From: Agapetus fuscipes
Lineage: Eukaryota; Arthropoda; Insecta; Trichoptera; Glossosomatidae
NCBI GenBank assembly: GCA_951799405.1
Contig: OX637344.1
Location: forward strand, 5,704,001 to 5,768,000
Direction: 5' to 3'
Length of the DNA stretch: 64,000 nt
Below, piece by piece: positions 21,293-29,519 of the stretch; the stretch's first letter is position 1; each line of letters begins with the position of its first letter. The notes under the pieces are model-generated. The model had not been told where the DNA came from, did not search any database, and saw nothing but the letters and a program-made list of their open reading frames with translations. A program made the translations under genes and the position numbers.

Positions 21293-21631
21293 GTAAAAAA
21301 TAAAATAATGCCTACTTTAAAATATTAATTTTTTTCAGAGTCGAGAACATTGAAAAGGCGCGAAAGAAACCAAAAGCGCTATTCTGTTAATTAAGGCGAT
21401 GAGATAGCGATTCGTGTCCGAAAATAAGGTGTTAGTGACTTTTTTTTTTATCTATGGAGCTCTTTCACAAGCGCTAGCAAGCTTCAACTTGGACTGATAT
21501 CCAAAGTGTAAGGCATTTTAGCTTCAGATCATTCGGCCTCCAAATCTGACCGCCAGAGTGGCTAGTCTCCCATCTATTCAAAGGTTTTTCATCTGCCAAA
21601 TCTTTTGGAGGTTAGATCCTAAACACATTCA

Positions 21632-22550
21632 GTGTTATTCATTAGATTCCACCCATTCCTGTTTAGTGCGAGATTTTGAGAAACCAATTTAAATCTGTAC
21701 CAGCCCGCTAAACCAAAATAAATAAAAAGGTGATTCATTAGCGAAATACGTGCATTTTTTTTTTTGGTTTACCGAATCCTGCTTAAACAGACTTCCGGTA
21801 GCTTTTTCTGTATGAAAAAATACGAAATGCTCGACATTTATCTAGGTATTTTGGTGTCTATGAATTTTTTTGAGGTTTTTGACAACTTTCGGAGACGCTC
21901 GGATGCATTCGGGTAAACGCCCCCTCCCGAACGTTTCCAAACATTCCAGCTGTCAAACTCATGTCGATTGCAGCTTTGAATGAACTAAAAATGGAAACAA
22001 GTATTTTTCAAAGCATGACTTCATTGTGGCTTCAGGTTTTGGCTGTAGGCATCACGAAGAAAATCTCAAAGATGGGCCTTCATACTTCATTTACAAGAAA
22101 AGTGACAGTTTTACAAAATTGGTGACTTGAAAAATAACACGACGCGGCATCTGTCACTTTTTTTCTTGTCACAGTTTTTATATTTGTTTCGTTGCTGCAT
22201 GCCGTAGATTTGTTGTTATAGTGTAAAATTCTAATGTTTTAAAGTTACTGTAATTGCTGAAACTCTTATTTGATTCATAAATCTTTTATTCTGAAAGTTA
22301 TCTCGTACATTACGATCAGCTGGGGAATGAGGAAGATCGCCATTTTGCGTATGTCGATCTAGTTTAGAACGAAATAAACCTACTCGTAGGTGGTTTACAA
22401 ATGTGATCATGTTTTGAAACACGTTTAGTGTTAAACTGAATTATAAAGTTTTTATGAATCACCTTTTTTGTAAATTGAGATTAAATTGAGAAATTAAACC
22501 AGATCTCTGAAGAAATCTGGTTTAAAAAATCTAATGAATAACACTGATTT
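21632..22550. mobile_element. Candidate TIR element(s) in the intron, nested
   Basis: CAGTGTTATTCATTAGATT at 21632 and its exact reverse complement at 22532-22550 form 19-bp TIRs. A second pair, AAAAAGGTGATTCAT (about 21726) and ATGAATCACCTTTTTT (about 22452), lies inside. Two inverted pairs one within the other suggest one element inserted in another, or a composite. No transposase was recognised and the TSD is unclear (ATT on both sides). Confidence 0.55.
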
Positions 22551-22820
22551 ATTGCATGTTGTAAACACGTCGTTTTAAATAATTTCAAAACCAAAAATAT
22601 TTTCTACAATAAATATCGGTATTAATGTGTATTTCTTAGTGATATTTTATGAAAAAATAAAAATTCATATTGTTAACTTTGACTGGCAATGCTGTAGGCT
22701 AGCAAAATCTCCTTGATTATCCGGAATTTAACTGCTATCACGTTGTCGAGGGATATTTTGAATGTTCGGACCTCATTTTTCAATGCAATATCTCTACTTA
22801 CTCATTAACTGAATAGTAAG

Positions 22821-22925
22821 CAGTCTATAGCTTAGTTGGTTGTTCCATACCAAAAAGATAGAGTTACATCCTCACCAAGGGTATCAGAAATGAATTCCCG
22901 TGCCGGTGTTTATTTAAAAAAAGGT
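22821..22925 (+). repeat. tRNA-SINE (family B), 5' fragment
   Basis: TCTATAGCTTAGTTGG (A box) and a decayed B-box region, then GGTATCAGAAATGAATTCCC and GGTGTTTATTTAAAAA as in the other copies. 3' part absent. Confidence 0.6.
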
Positions 22926-22954
22926 AAAAATCTCAATTCCTTCAATTGATAGTC

Positions 22955-23080
22955 TTGTCTTGTCTTGTCTTGTATCCTGCCGCCATTCCTCTAGGGGTGG
23001 CCAGTACCTCCACATAAGTGCCTCCACTTGACTCTGTCCCTGCATACTTCTTTCATCTCATCTAATTTCATCAGATAGTA
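22955..23080 (-). repeat. 3' end of an RTE-like LINE with (AGACA)n-type tail
   Basis: On the minus strand ATGAAAGAAGTATGCAGGGA, TGGCCACCCCTAG and GAATGGCGGCAGGATACAAG match the 3' end of the LINE at 62570-63210. A tandem ACAAG tail (22957-22977) follows. Confidence 0.65.
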
Positions 23081-23082
23081 AT

Positions 23083-23332
23083 CTATAATAATAATCTATA
23101 ATCTAAGTTGCAAGGATATATTCATTTAAAGCTCTCAGATGTATGCCCACAAACCAACAAGTGTAGTTCGCGCTTACAAATGCTGCATGTGTACTTACAA
23201 ATAAAATCCAAACCTCAAATGAACATAAGCCCCACAACTTTTGCCGACCTTTCCTGAAACAGGGGTGACATTGGCAAAGTGAACCATTTTTTACAGTTTG
23301 GGTGGTCAGCCTCATACCAACCTATAAGTCAA
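23083..23332 (-). repeat. Family A repeat, full-length-like
   Basis: Tail TAATCTATAATAATAATCTA at the left and 5' end CCAACCTATAAGTCAAGGAA at the right, with all conserved blocks. Very similar to 17588-17823. Confidence 0.88.
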
Positions 23333-23411
23333 GGAAATCAAATAGGTATATAATATTATACGAGTATCTTGAGATTTTTAGCGCTGAAATACTATGAAAT
23401 TCAGTATCCTT

Positions 23412-23610
23412 AGTACGAGTTGCAAAACTTGAGTAAAGTAAAGTTTACGGAAAGTATTAAAGAGTGATTTTCCCCAAAATTTGCCGTTTTTGTTTCTTAC
23501 ACTTTATGGGAAAATCAAGTTCAAACAATAAAAAACGGCAGATTTTGGGGAAAACCACTCTTTAATACTTTCCGTAAACTTTACTTTACTCAAGTTTTGC
23601 GACTCGTACT
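23412..23610. repeat. Fold-back MITE-like element
   Basis: About 80-bp inverted arms: AGTACGAGTTGCAAAACTTG ... TTTACGGAAAGTATTAAAGA at the left, matched in reverse at the right, around a loop of about 40 bp with its own short inverted words. Non-coding. Confidence 0.75.
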
Positions 23611-23809
23611 CAGGTTATTGTTCATTTTTTATGAAATGTAAACACGTGAAGACGAATGAAATTCACCAATTTATTTATTACGCTTTTTTATTCCAAACAA
23701 ATTACACCCTTGAACGCTCAGCTATAGAAACAATTTTGTAAATATTTTGATTAATGATGAAGAACAAAAGTAAATTAGTACTTATGAAAGTTGTTCGTCG
23801 TTCTTTCAG

Positions 23810-23931
23810 AGACCAGAAAGCAGAACTAAATCCACAAGAATTCCCACCAAGGATGAGAAGCCATTGGAGAACGGACGCTTGTCTCCTACAGTGCATGGAT
23901 CTCCAGTCACTCATAAACCTCCATCAAGAAG
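23810..23931 (+). CDS. SAXO-like gene, exon 5 of those visible
   Basis: Acceptor GTTCTTTCAG before 23810, donor AG|GTAAAG at 23932. It encodes RPESRTKSTRIPTKDEKPLE then NGRLSPTVHGSPVTHKPPSR, a basic Ser/Pro-rich linker. It leaves two bases for the next exon 4.4 kb away. The LTR element carrying the DEK ORF sits in this following intron. Confidence 0.8.
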
Positions 23932-24299
23932 GTAAAGAAGCACCCACTGAATTCATCATCATCATCTTAAGCTCGACAGCTACTGGGCTGAATCCAGGAT
24001 TCCCCTCACTCTGGTCTGTCCATCGCCTTTGCTCTTCAGCAACCATTCATAATGGAAGTGGGTATCTACCATATTCTCGAACATGCAAGAATCGTCTCTG
24101 CAGCACATATAAATACGAGCAAAGATTCTGCGTAGAGACAGAATCGCTTTGACCATTGTAACGCGAAGACCTGTAAGCAGAGAGTGAAGAGTGAACAGTA
24201 AATTTGTAAACGATATTGTGAAAAATAAATCTTGTGAAATAAATTTAAGTCGAAATTTAATTAAAAGAACCCCAAGTCAAATCATAACAATAAATTACA

Positions 24300-24716
24300 A
24301 TTAAAGATTCATATTTAATACATGCCCACTTCGCGCTTACTCTTGTTACACTTGTACTTACAAAAAATAAAGAACGAATTCTCAAATGAACGAAATCGCT
24401 TCAACTGTTGCCGGTTTTACGTGAATCAAGAAAAATATTGGCAAAGTTAACCATTATTTTACAGTAAATTCCTTGGCTTATAGGTTGGTTTGAGGCTGAC
24501 CACCCATACTGTAAAAAAAAGGTTCACTTTGCCAATGTCACCCTTGTTTCAGGGAAGGTCGGCAAGAGTTGCAGGGCTTATGTTCATTTGAAATTGGGTT
24601 TTTATATTGTAGGTCCACATGCGGCATGTGTTAGCGCGAACTTATACTGTCTGTTTGTGGGAATGCGTTTAATATGAATCTTTAATGATATATATTTAGC
24701 AGTTTAGATGTAGATT
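24300..24716. repeat. Two family A repeats in opposite orientation
   Basis: A strongly diverged minus copy (about 24300-24465, TACAGTAAATTCCTTGGCTT at its end) abuts a well-preserved plus copy (24466-24716, GGTTTGAGGCTGACCACCCA). They form a short head-to-head arrangement. Confidence 0.7.
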
Positions 24717-24781
24717 TATATGTGTGATCAGCCTTATACTATGTACCTATAGGGAAGGAGCAAAAAATAATTATAATATAC

Positions 24782-25235
24782 TGTTACGTTTTTCCCTGGG
24801 TTCTTTTAATTAAAACACAAGTTTAACACAAGTTAGCCATACAGTTTATTTACACAGACTTTCTTACAATAGATTTATTTTAACAGACTTATTCTAACAG
24901 ATTTATTTTAACACACTTATTTATTTCGTACAGATTACATTTATTTTACACCATATTGGTCGCCCTAGTAACTAGATACTCCTCTGTGTGAGTGCTTCGA
25001 AGACTGACTCGCTTCAGCCCATTGTCGCCCTTCTTATAGCGGAACCTAGGGGCCATTCCAGCCTGCCCTAGAAACTTCCACTACCACAGTTGTATAGACG
25101 ATTCTGGACATATTTATTTCATGAAGAGTCCATTTCCTACCTACATACACACCTTACAATTACAATCGTCTGGGCCAGAACATTCTCTCAAAACACACGT
25201 ACACCAATAAACATCTACCAGTGTGTTTCGTTACA
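24782..25235 (-). repeat. 3' LTR of the DEK-carrying element
   Basis: 454 bp, same as 27305-27758 by reading. Minus orientation: TGTAACG...CGTAACA. Several TTTATT words near the left end give AATAAA poly(A) signals on the minus strand. Confidence 0.93.
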
Positions 25236-25249
25236 TTATCCCCCCCTTA
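25236..25249 (-). other. Polypurine tract
   Basis: On the minus strand TAAGGGGGGGATAA directly abuts the 3' LTR. The ORF's stop codon (25236-25238) lies within it. This is the expected primer site for plus-strand DNA synthesis. Confidence 0.85.
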
Positions 25250-26930
25250 GACTGTTCCGCCCCGGAACAGTCTTTTCTTTAAGAAAGTACGGGCAGTTTG
25301 ACCCACAGTTGCATCCAGTGGTCAGGAAAAATGACGTTCCACGGAATTTTCCCCTTAGGGTTTTGCCCGTCATTGCTGGCTGGTGTGGGGGGGGGTGCTT
25401 TCCTCTTGGCGGCCGGCATGGGCGCCTTTCCTTGGCTGGGGGCACCGCTTTGCGTCCCCGGGCGGCCACCGCTCCTAGGCCCCGCTTGCTCGCCAGCGTC
25501 AAAGGATCAGAATCTTTGGTCGTCGGAGCCGCTCTCCTGCTCGGAAGCGAAGTTCTCACTCTCGCTCTCGTCCTCTGACTCGCTGAGTGGCTTCCTGCCG
25601 CGCCATGCTTGGGTCGTCCCTTCTGCTTGCTCTGCTTGGCTGAGCCTCTGCGGGCGGGGGCGCGGCGCCTGCGGGAGGGAGCGCCCCCCTCCCCCACTGA
25701 CGGGTCAAAGTCAGAGTCCGCCTCCTGTCCGGAGCCACTCGGGTTGTACGAGCCATCTGAATCCCCTAATTCATCCCTGCTGACTTTGGGTCCCCGCACT
25801 TTGGTTTCCGGATCTGTTTCATACTCCTCGTTAGAGTAACCTCTCTTGACAATAGCAGCAGCGGACCTTCTGGGCCTGCCTCCCGTGGCCTCGCCGCGGT
25901 CAGTCACAGGCCTCTCCTTCATCAGCCCCCTGGCGTGCGAGGAGACCTGCTTTGGCAGCAGCAGGAAGCCCACCACCCTGCTGACCAGCTCCGTGGGCGC
26001 GCCCCTCTTGTCCAAGCCCAGCTTCTCGCACAGCGTCCGCAGCTGCTTGGGCTCCAGCTTCTGCACCTCCTCCAGCTTGGCCTTGTGCTCAGGCGTGTCC
26101 TTCTCAAACTCGTAGCCCTTGAACTTCTTTTTGTTGCGATTGATGAGGTTCGTGTGGCACAATTGATTGTACCGGAACTTGAGGTCCTCCATCTTGAACC
26201 TGGAGATGGCCACCTCCACGTCGGGGATTTGGTCGATGGGGATGCCCCGGCCCGCGGGCACGGGCACCGGCGGCTCCACGGCCTTCTTCTTCTTGGGAGC
26301 CTCCTCCACGGCCTCCTCCGCCTTCTTCTTGGGCGCGGGCTTCTTCTTCACACTGTTGGCCTTCTTGGCCTTGCCCTTCTTGTCCTTGGCGTCCTCATCC
26401 TCCTCCTTGGCGTCCATCTCCTCCTTCGCATCCTTGTCAGCCTTCACCTCGGCCGAGTCACTCTTGCCGTTTTCAGCCGACTTGACATCATCTTTGTCAT
26501 CTTTGCTGTCAGCTGCGTCCTCAGCCTTGAGCTGGCCGTTGTTTTTGGCCTTCAGGTCTCCCTTCCCCAACTTCTGAGACGACTCATCCTCAGTTGACAT
26601 ATCGGCCTTTTTGTCATTCACATTCACACTATCAGTGTCCACCGACATTTTTAAGGCTAGGTTTTTAGCCCTCTCCTCCTTCCAACCAGCTAGGTCTTCC
26701 CTCAAGCTCTTGAAGTTGGCAGCCATCTTTGTTTTAAACTCTTCCACGGCTCGCTCGCGGTCCCCTCCAGACGCCATGACAAAATATGCCGGGTCTTCGC
26801 CTGACTGTTCCAAGGCCTCCATGAGGCGTGCTTGTAAGGCCGCCTTCCCTCCTGAGGTCTCCAGGTCCCTCTCCAGAAGCTCATTCTTAAGCTCATAGGC
26901 TTTGAGGTCCTTGATGTCCACCTTAGCCAT
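25236..26930 (-). CDS. Dek: Gag-like SAP N-terminus fused to DEK chromatin protein (captured host gene)
   Basis: 564 residues without introns. Residues 1-40 (MAKVDIKDLKAYELKNELLE and on) form a SAP-like helix-extended-loop-helix of the type found at the start of some insect gypsy Gag proteins. Residues 41-94 continue as a Gag-like helical region. From Met95 (MSVDTDSVNVND) the sequence is DEK-like: an acidic/lysine-rich region (95-215), then residues 238-330 (VAISRFKMEDLKFRYNQLCH, KFKGYEFEKDT, LRTLCEKLGLDKRGAPTELV then SRVVGFLLLPK) match the conserved DEK DNA-binding module, which bends and supercoils DNA and acts as a histone chaperone. An acidic SDGSYNPSGS segment and a basic tail follow. 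The C-terminal DEK domain is absent. Met95 lies in an AAAATG context and may be the original DEK start. The GC-rich codon use contrasts with the AT-rich surroundings. Confidence 0.85.
   Translation of the reverse strand: MAKVDIKDLKAYELKNELLERDLETSGGKAALQARLMEALEQSGEDPAYFVMASGGDRERAVEEFKTKMAANFKSLREDLAGWKEERAKNLALKMSVDTDSVNVNDKKADMSTEDESSQKLGKGDLKAKNNGQLKAEDAADSKDDKDDVKSAENGKSDSAEVKADKDAKEEMDAKEEDEDAKDKKGKAKKANSVKKKPAPKKKAEEAVEEAPKKKKAVEPPVPVPAGRGIPIDQIPDVEVAISRFKMEDLKFRYNQLCHTNLINRNKKKFKGYEFEKDTPEHKAKLEEVQKLEPKQLRTLCEKLGLDKRGAPTELVSRVVGFLLLPKQVSSHARGLMKERPVTDRGEATGGRPRRSAAAIVKRGYSNEEYETDPETKVRGPKVSRDELGDSDGSYNPSGSGQEADSDFDPSVGEGGAPSRRRRAPARRGSAKQSKQKGRPKHGAAGSHSASQRTRARVRTSLPSRRAAPTTKDSDPLTLASKRGLGAVAARGRKAVPPAKERRPCRPPRGKHPPPHQPAMTGKTLRGKFRGTSFFLTTGCNCGSNCPYFLKEKTVPGRNSLRGG
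25249..25273. other. Perfect 11-bp-stem hairpin before the polypurine tract
   Basis: AGACTGTTCCG (25249-25259), loop CCC, then CGGAACAGTCT (25263-25273). It sits between the end of the coding remnant and the polypurine tract on the minus strand. Its stable stem could mark the 3' UTR of the parent element. Confidence 0.7.
25279..25420 (-). pseudogene. Residual 3' end of the parent element's pol frame
   Basis: In the frame other than the annotated ORF, the minus strand reads a proline-rich tail and FPDHWMQLWVKLPVL ending at a TAA (25279-25281). It is followed at once by the hairpin and polypurine tract. This is where a gypsy-type Pol ORF normally ends, so the segment probably derives from the parent retroelement. 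Inference only. Confidence 0.5.
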
Positions 26931-27280
26931 TTTTTATTTTAACAAAAATTTAAATTTACTTCAAAATAATTTACTTCAAAACAAATTATTTTACAAAACA
27001 AATATTTTTAAATTTCAAATAATGATATTAGATAATGATTATTTACTTTGCTTCGTCAGATCGGCTAATGAGTATTTAATAACACTACCACAATATTATT
27101 AACACGTTATCTATGTACACTTCAATCAAATTTTTAGCGGGTAACCACACGATCGTTTTTAATTCAAGTTTAATCAGTTTTATTTAAAACTTTTTTTTTT
27201 TTATTCATTAGTTTTTATTATGTTGTCCAGAAATATTTTTCAAAAGTCTTAAGCACAGATTTTTTTTTTTGGTACTTGGT
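26931..27280 (-). other. 5' leader of the DEK-carrying element
   Basis: AT-rich non-coding leader between the primer-binding site and the ATG at 26930-26928. It has several poly-T runs on the plus strand and no upstream ORF of note. Packaging signals, if any, would lie here. Confidence 0.7.
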
Positions 27281-27303
27281 TTTAAACCCCACACCTGACA
27301 CCA
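27281..27303 (-). other. Primer-binding site, tRNA-Leu type
   Basis: On the minus strand, one base after the LTR end, TGGTGTCAGGTGTGGGGTTT resembles the complement of tRNA-Leu 3' ends (the family pattern is TGGTGTCAG..GTGGGATTCGAAC). The first nine bases match exactly, as does a GTGGG block. Confidence 0.75.
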
Positions 27304-27304
27304 T

Positions 27305-27758
27305 TGTTACGTTTTTCCCTGGGTTCTTTTAATTAAAACACAAGTTTAACACAAGTTAGCCATACAGTTTATTTACACAGACTTTCTTACAATAGATTTA
27401 TTTTAACAGACTTATTCTAACAGATTTATTTTAACACACTTATTTATTTCGTACAGATTACATTTATTTTACACCATATTGGTCGCCCTAGTAACTAGAT
27501 ACTCCTCTGTGTGAGTGCTTCGAAGACTGACTCGCTTCAGCCCATTGTCGCCCTTCTTATAGCGGAACCTAGGGGCCATTCCAGCCTGCCCTAGAAACTT
27601 CCACTACCACAGTTGTATAGACGATTCTGGACATATTTATTTCATGAAGAGTCCATTTCCTACCTACATACACACCTTACAATTACAATCGTCTGGGCCA
27701 GAACATTCTCTCAAAACACACGTACACCAATAAACATCTACCAGTGTGTTTCGTTACA
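27305..27758 (-). repeat. 5' LTR of the DEK-carrying element
   Basis: 454 bp, identical by reading to 24782-25235. It holds the core promoter and drives minus-strand transcription across the DEK-fusion ORF. Confidence 0.93.
27526..27561 (-). promoter_or_regulatory. LTR core promoter: TATA box and initiator
   Basis: Minus strand TATAAG (27561-27556) and TCAGT initiator (27530-27526). The initiator adenine falls about 31 nt downstream of the TATA, the canonical arthropod spacing. Confidence 0.7.
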
Positions 27759-27762
27759 ATAC

Positions 27763-28378
27763 ATTCAACATTTTAAAACAAACAATAAATCGACTGCTCC
27801 AAGGAAGAAGGAAATAACTCCGAAATTTAGGTTTTTGACTTATTTCCATTTCTGAAGGTAACAAATCATTATCTTCATTCCAAGATGACAGCCGTGCCTC
27901 TATCTCTTTTAAAGTCGTTAATAAATTAATGTAAAAATATATTATGCATTGTACCTACTCCATGGAATAAATAATATTCAATTGGCTTACCTGCATAACT
28001 ATTTTTTTTGACTTAGTGCTGTCTTCCTTGTAGCAGTCGAAATGAAAGTTAAATAATCTACAAATTGTGTAAATAATGACAGACAGCAGTCATAAATGTA
28101 GGTACCAATGTTTTCAATTCTGCAACATAATTAAAAATCAATGTCAAACTGGACAAAAAAACACATTTTACAGAAAAAAATCTATCAATATATAAGTTTT
28201 GCTTCATTTTCTGACCCCTTTGAGATATCTTACACTTTCCATATCTCTTTCTTACTAAATAAAATGTTACTAACACTGAAAATTTATAAAAATGTTTTCA
28301 GCCTACCTTTGATAAAAAGAACATGGCAGGGCCGTATTGAACTTTATGAAATATCTTTCGTTAAACTTTTTTTTTCAG
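27763..28378 (+). other. Intron sequence of the SAXO-like gene, nothing else seen
   Basis: AT-rich. Ends in a poly-pyrimidine tract (CTTTTTTTTTCAG) that serves the exon at 28379. Confidence 0.55.
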
Positions 28379-28515
28379 AACATCCCCACAAAATGACTCT
28401 TCCTCACCTCGGCGTAGGTCTGCCTCTCCTTCTTATCGCATGCATGTCACAAATGTGGATGTGCCAAAAAAAGGATTTGGTGCTAATAAGTCCTTCAATC
28501 ATAACACAGAGAAAC
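28379..28515 (+). CDS. SAXO-like gene, exon 6 of those visible
   Basis: Acceptor TTTTTTTTTCAG, donor C|GTAAGA. Completing the split Arg codon, it encodes TSPQNDSSSPRRRSASPSYR and MHVTNVDVPKKGFGANKSFN. This Ser/Arg-rich segment is followed by a conserved-looking VPKKGFG motif. It leaves one base for the last exon. Confidence 0.8.
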
Positions 28516-28984
28516 GTAAGAATACAAAAATTTGCTATGTTTTTATCATCGTTGTAATTCATTTTATTTTGCTAGTCACGAAACTTTTTGAATTTTTTAT
28601 ATTTGTTTATTTCATTATTCATAACACCCTTTTCAGTAAAGCATTTTTTGTAAAAGACTCGGCACACATTAAGGATGATGATGAGTTTGTGATTTCTTTA
28701 AAGCTTCTTTAATCTTACAATCCATAATCAATAAAATGGGAAGTTAAGCAGCCAAGTTTATATGTAAAAGGCAAACATTTTTTTGTTATTAGTTGCTTAG
28801 GTTACATAAACCGGTGACGTTTGCCCGTCGAGCTAAAATTCTAATTTTGTTCCGAGTCCAATTTTGTATTGGTGGGTAAATTGAGTTATAATATTAATCT
28901 CTATGTGTGATTATTATTTTTTTATATCATCTTTGGAACAAATACCATGGAACATGATTGAGTTGTATCCTAATTTGTTTGCAG

Positions 28985-29271
28985 ATAAACAAATACGAGG
29001 ACGATCTCCGAAACGAGGAAATTCTAGGTCTACTTCTCCCGTTGGTCATCGATTGAATGAAGCCATTGTCCCTAAATATTCAGACGCTCCGGTAATTTCC
29101 TCTCGCCGTCAATGGAAGACCAATAACATCGAGCAAGCCTACAATCCCAGCTCGCACAAAAAAGATTTAAACAAATCATTCATTATATTGGATAGGACTG
29201 AACAGCAACGTGTGGAAAAACAACGTAATTGGGAAAACCCATGGTACAATAGATATTCCGAAGAATATTAA
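28985..29271 (+). CDS. SAXO-like gene, last exon
   Basis: Acceptor TTTGTTTGCAG before 28985, stop TAA 29269-29271. It encodes a Ser/Arg-rich start (KQIRGRSPKRGNSRSTSPVG) and a Trp-containing C-terminus (QRNWENPWYNRYSEEY). The poly(A) signal AATAAA at 29492-29497 gives a 3' UTR of about 230 nt. Confidence 0.82.
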
Positions 29272-29491
29272 ATTGACGTCATCCTATTTTGTATATTAAT
29301 ACATAGTTTAATGATAATAAATGCGTAGAAAGTTGCCTTCAGTAGTTTTCTAAGTAAATCAAATATCTGTGTATTTAGCCATTCCAAAATTTTGGTCATG
29401 TTTATCATAATAATAATATAGTCTACCTCATTTTTTAAAGTAAAATGTAATACGTGTATAAATGTGATGTAAATGCTTTGTGAAGAAAACA

Positions 29492-29497
29492 AATAAA
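29492..29497 (+). terminator. Poly(A) signal of the SAXO-like gene
   Basis: AATAAA about 220 bp after the stop, followed by AT-rich sequence. It is the nearest canonical signal. Confidence 0.6.
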
Positions 29498-29519
29498 AAA
29501 CTATCCATAGCAAGACGCT

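Larger units (their letters stand above)
24782..27758 (-). mobile_element. Non-autonomous LTR retrotransposon carrying a captured DEK sequence, TSD ATAC
   Basis: Two 454-bp direct repeats (24782-25235 and 27305-27758) read as identical. Each begins TGTTACG and ends CGTTACA on the plus strand. A 4-bp duplication ATAC flanks the element (24778-24781 and 27759-27762). The 2069-bp interior, read on the minus strand, has a primer-binding site next to the right LTR, a 374-bp leader, a single 564-codon ORF and a polypurine tract next to the left LTR. There is no protease, RT, RNase H or integrase, so it must be mobilised by a related complete element. The identical LTRs and intact ORF indicate a very recent insertion. 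It lies antisense in an intron of the SAXO-like gene. Confidence 0.93.

Noticed and set aside
25090..25578. 162-codon plus-strand ORF spanning the LTR/internal boundary
   Set aside because: Its first part is LTR sequence also present at 27613, and the rest is antisense of the fusion ORF. No domain.
25935..26597. 220-codon plus-strand ORF opposite the DEK fusion
   Set aside because: Leu/His-rich mirror of the Lys/Glu-rich real ORF, which is typical of antisense shadowing.
24782..27758. Segmental duplication of a host DEK gene instead of a retroelement
   Set aside because: TG..CA ends, the TSD, primer-binding site, polypurine tract and absence of introns together fit an LTR retrotransposon and not a duplication.
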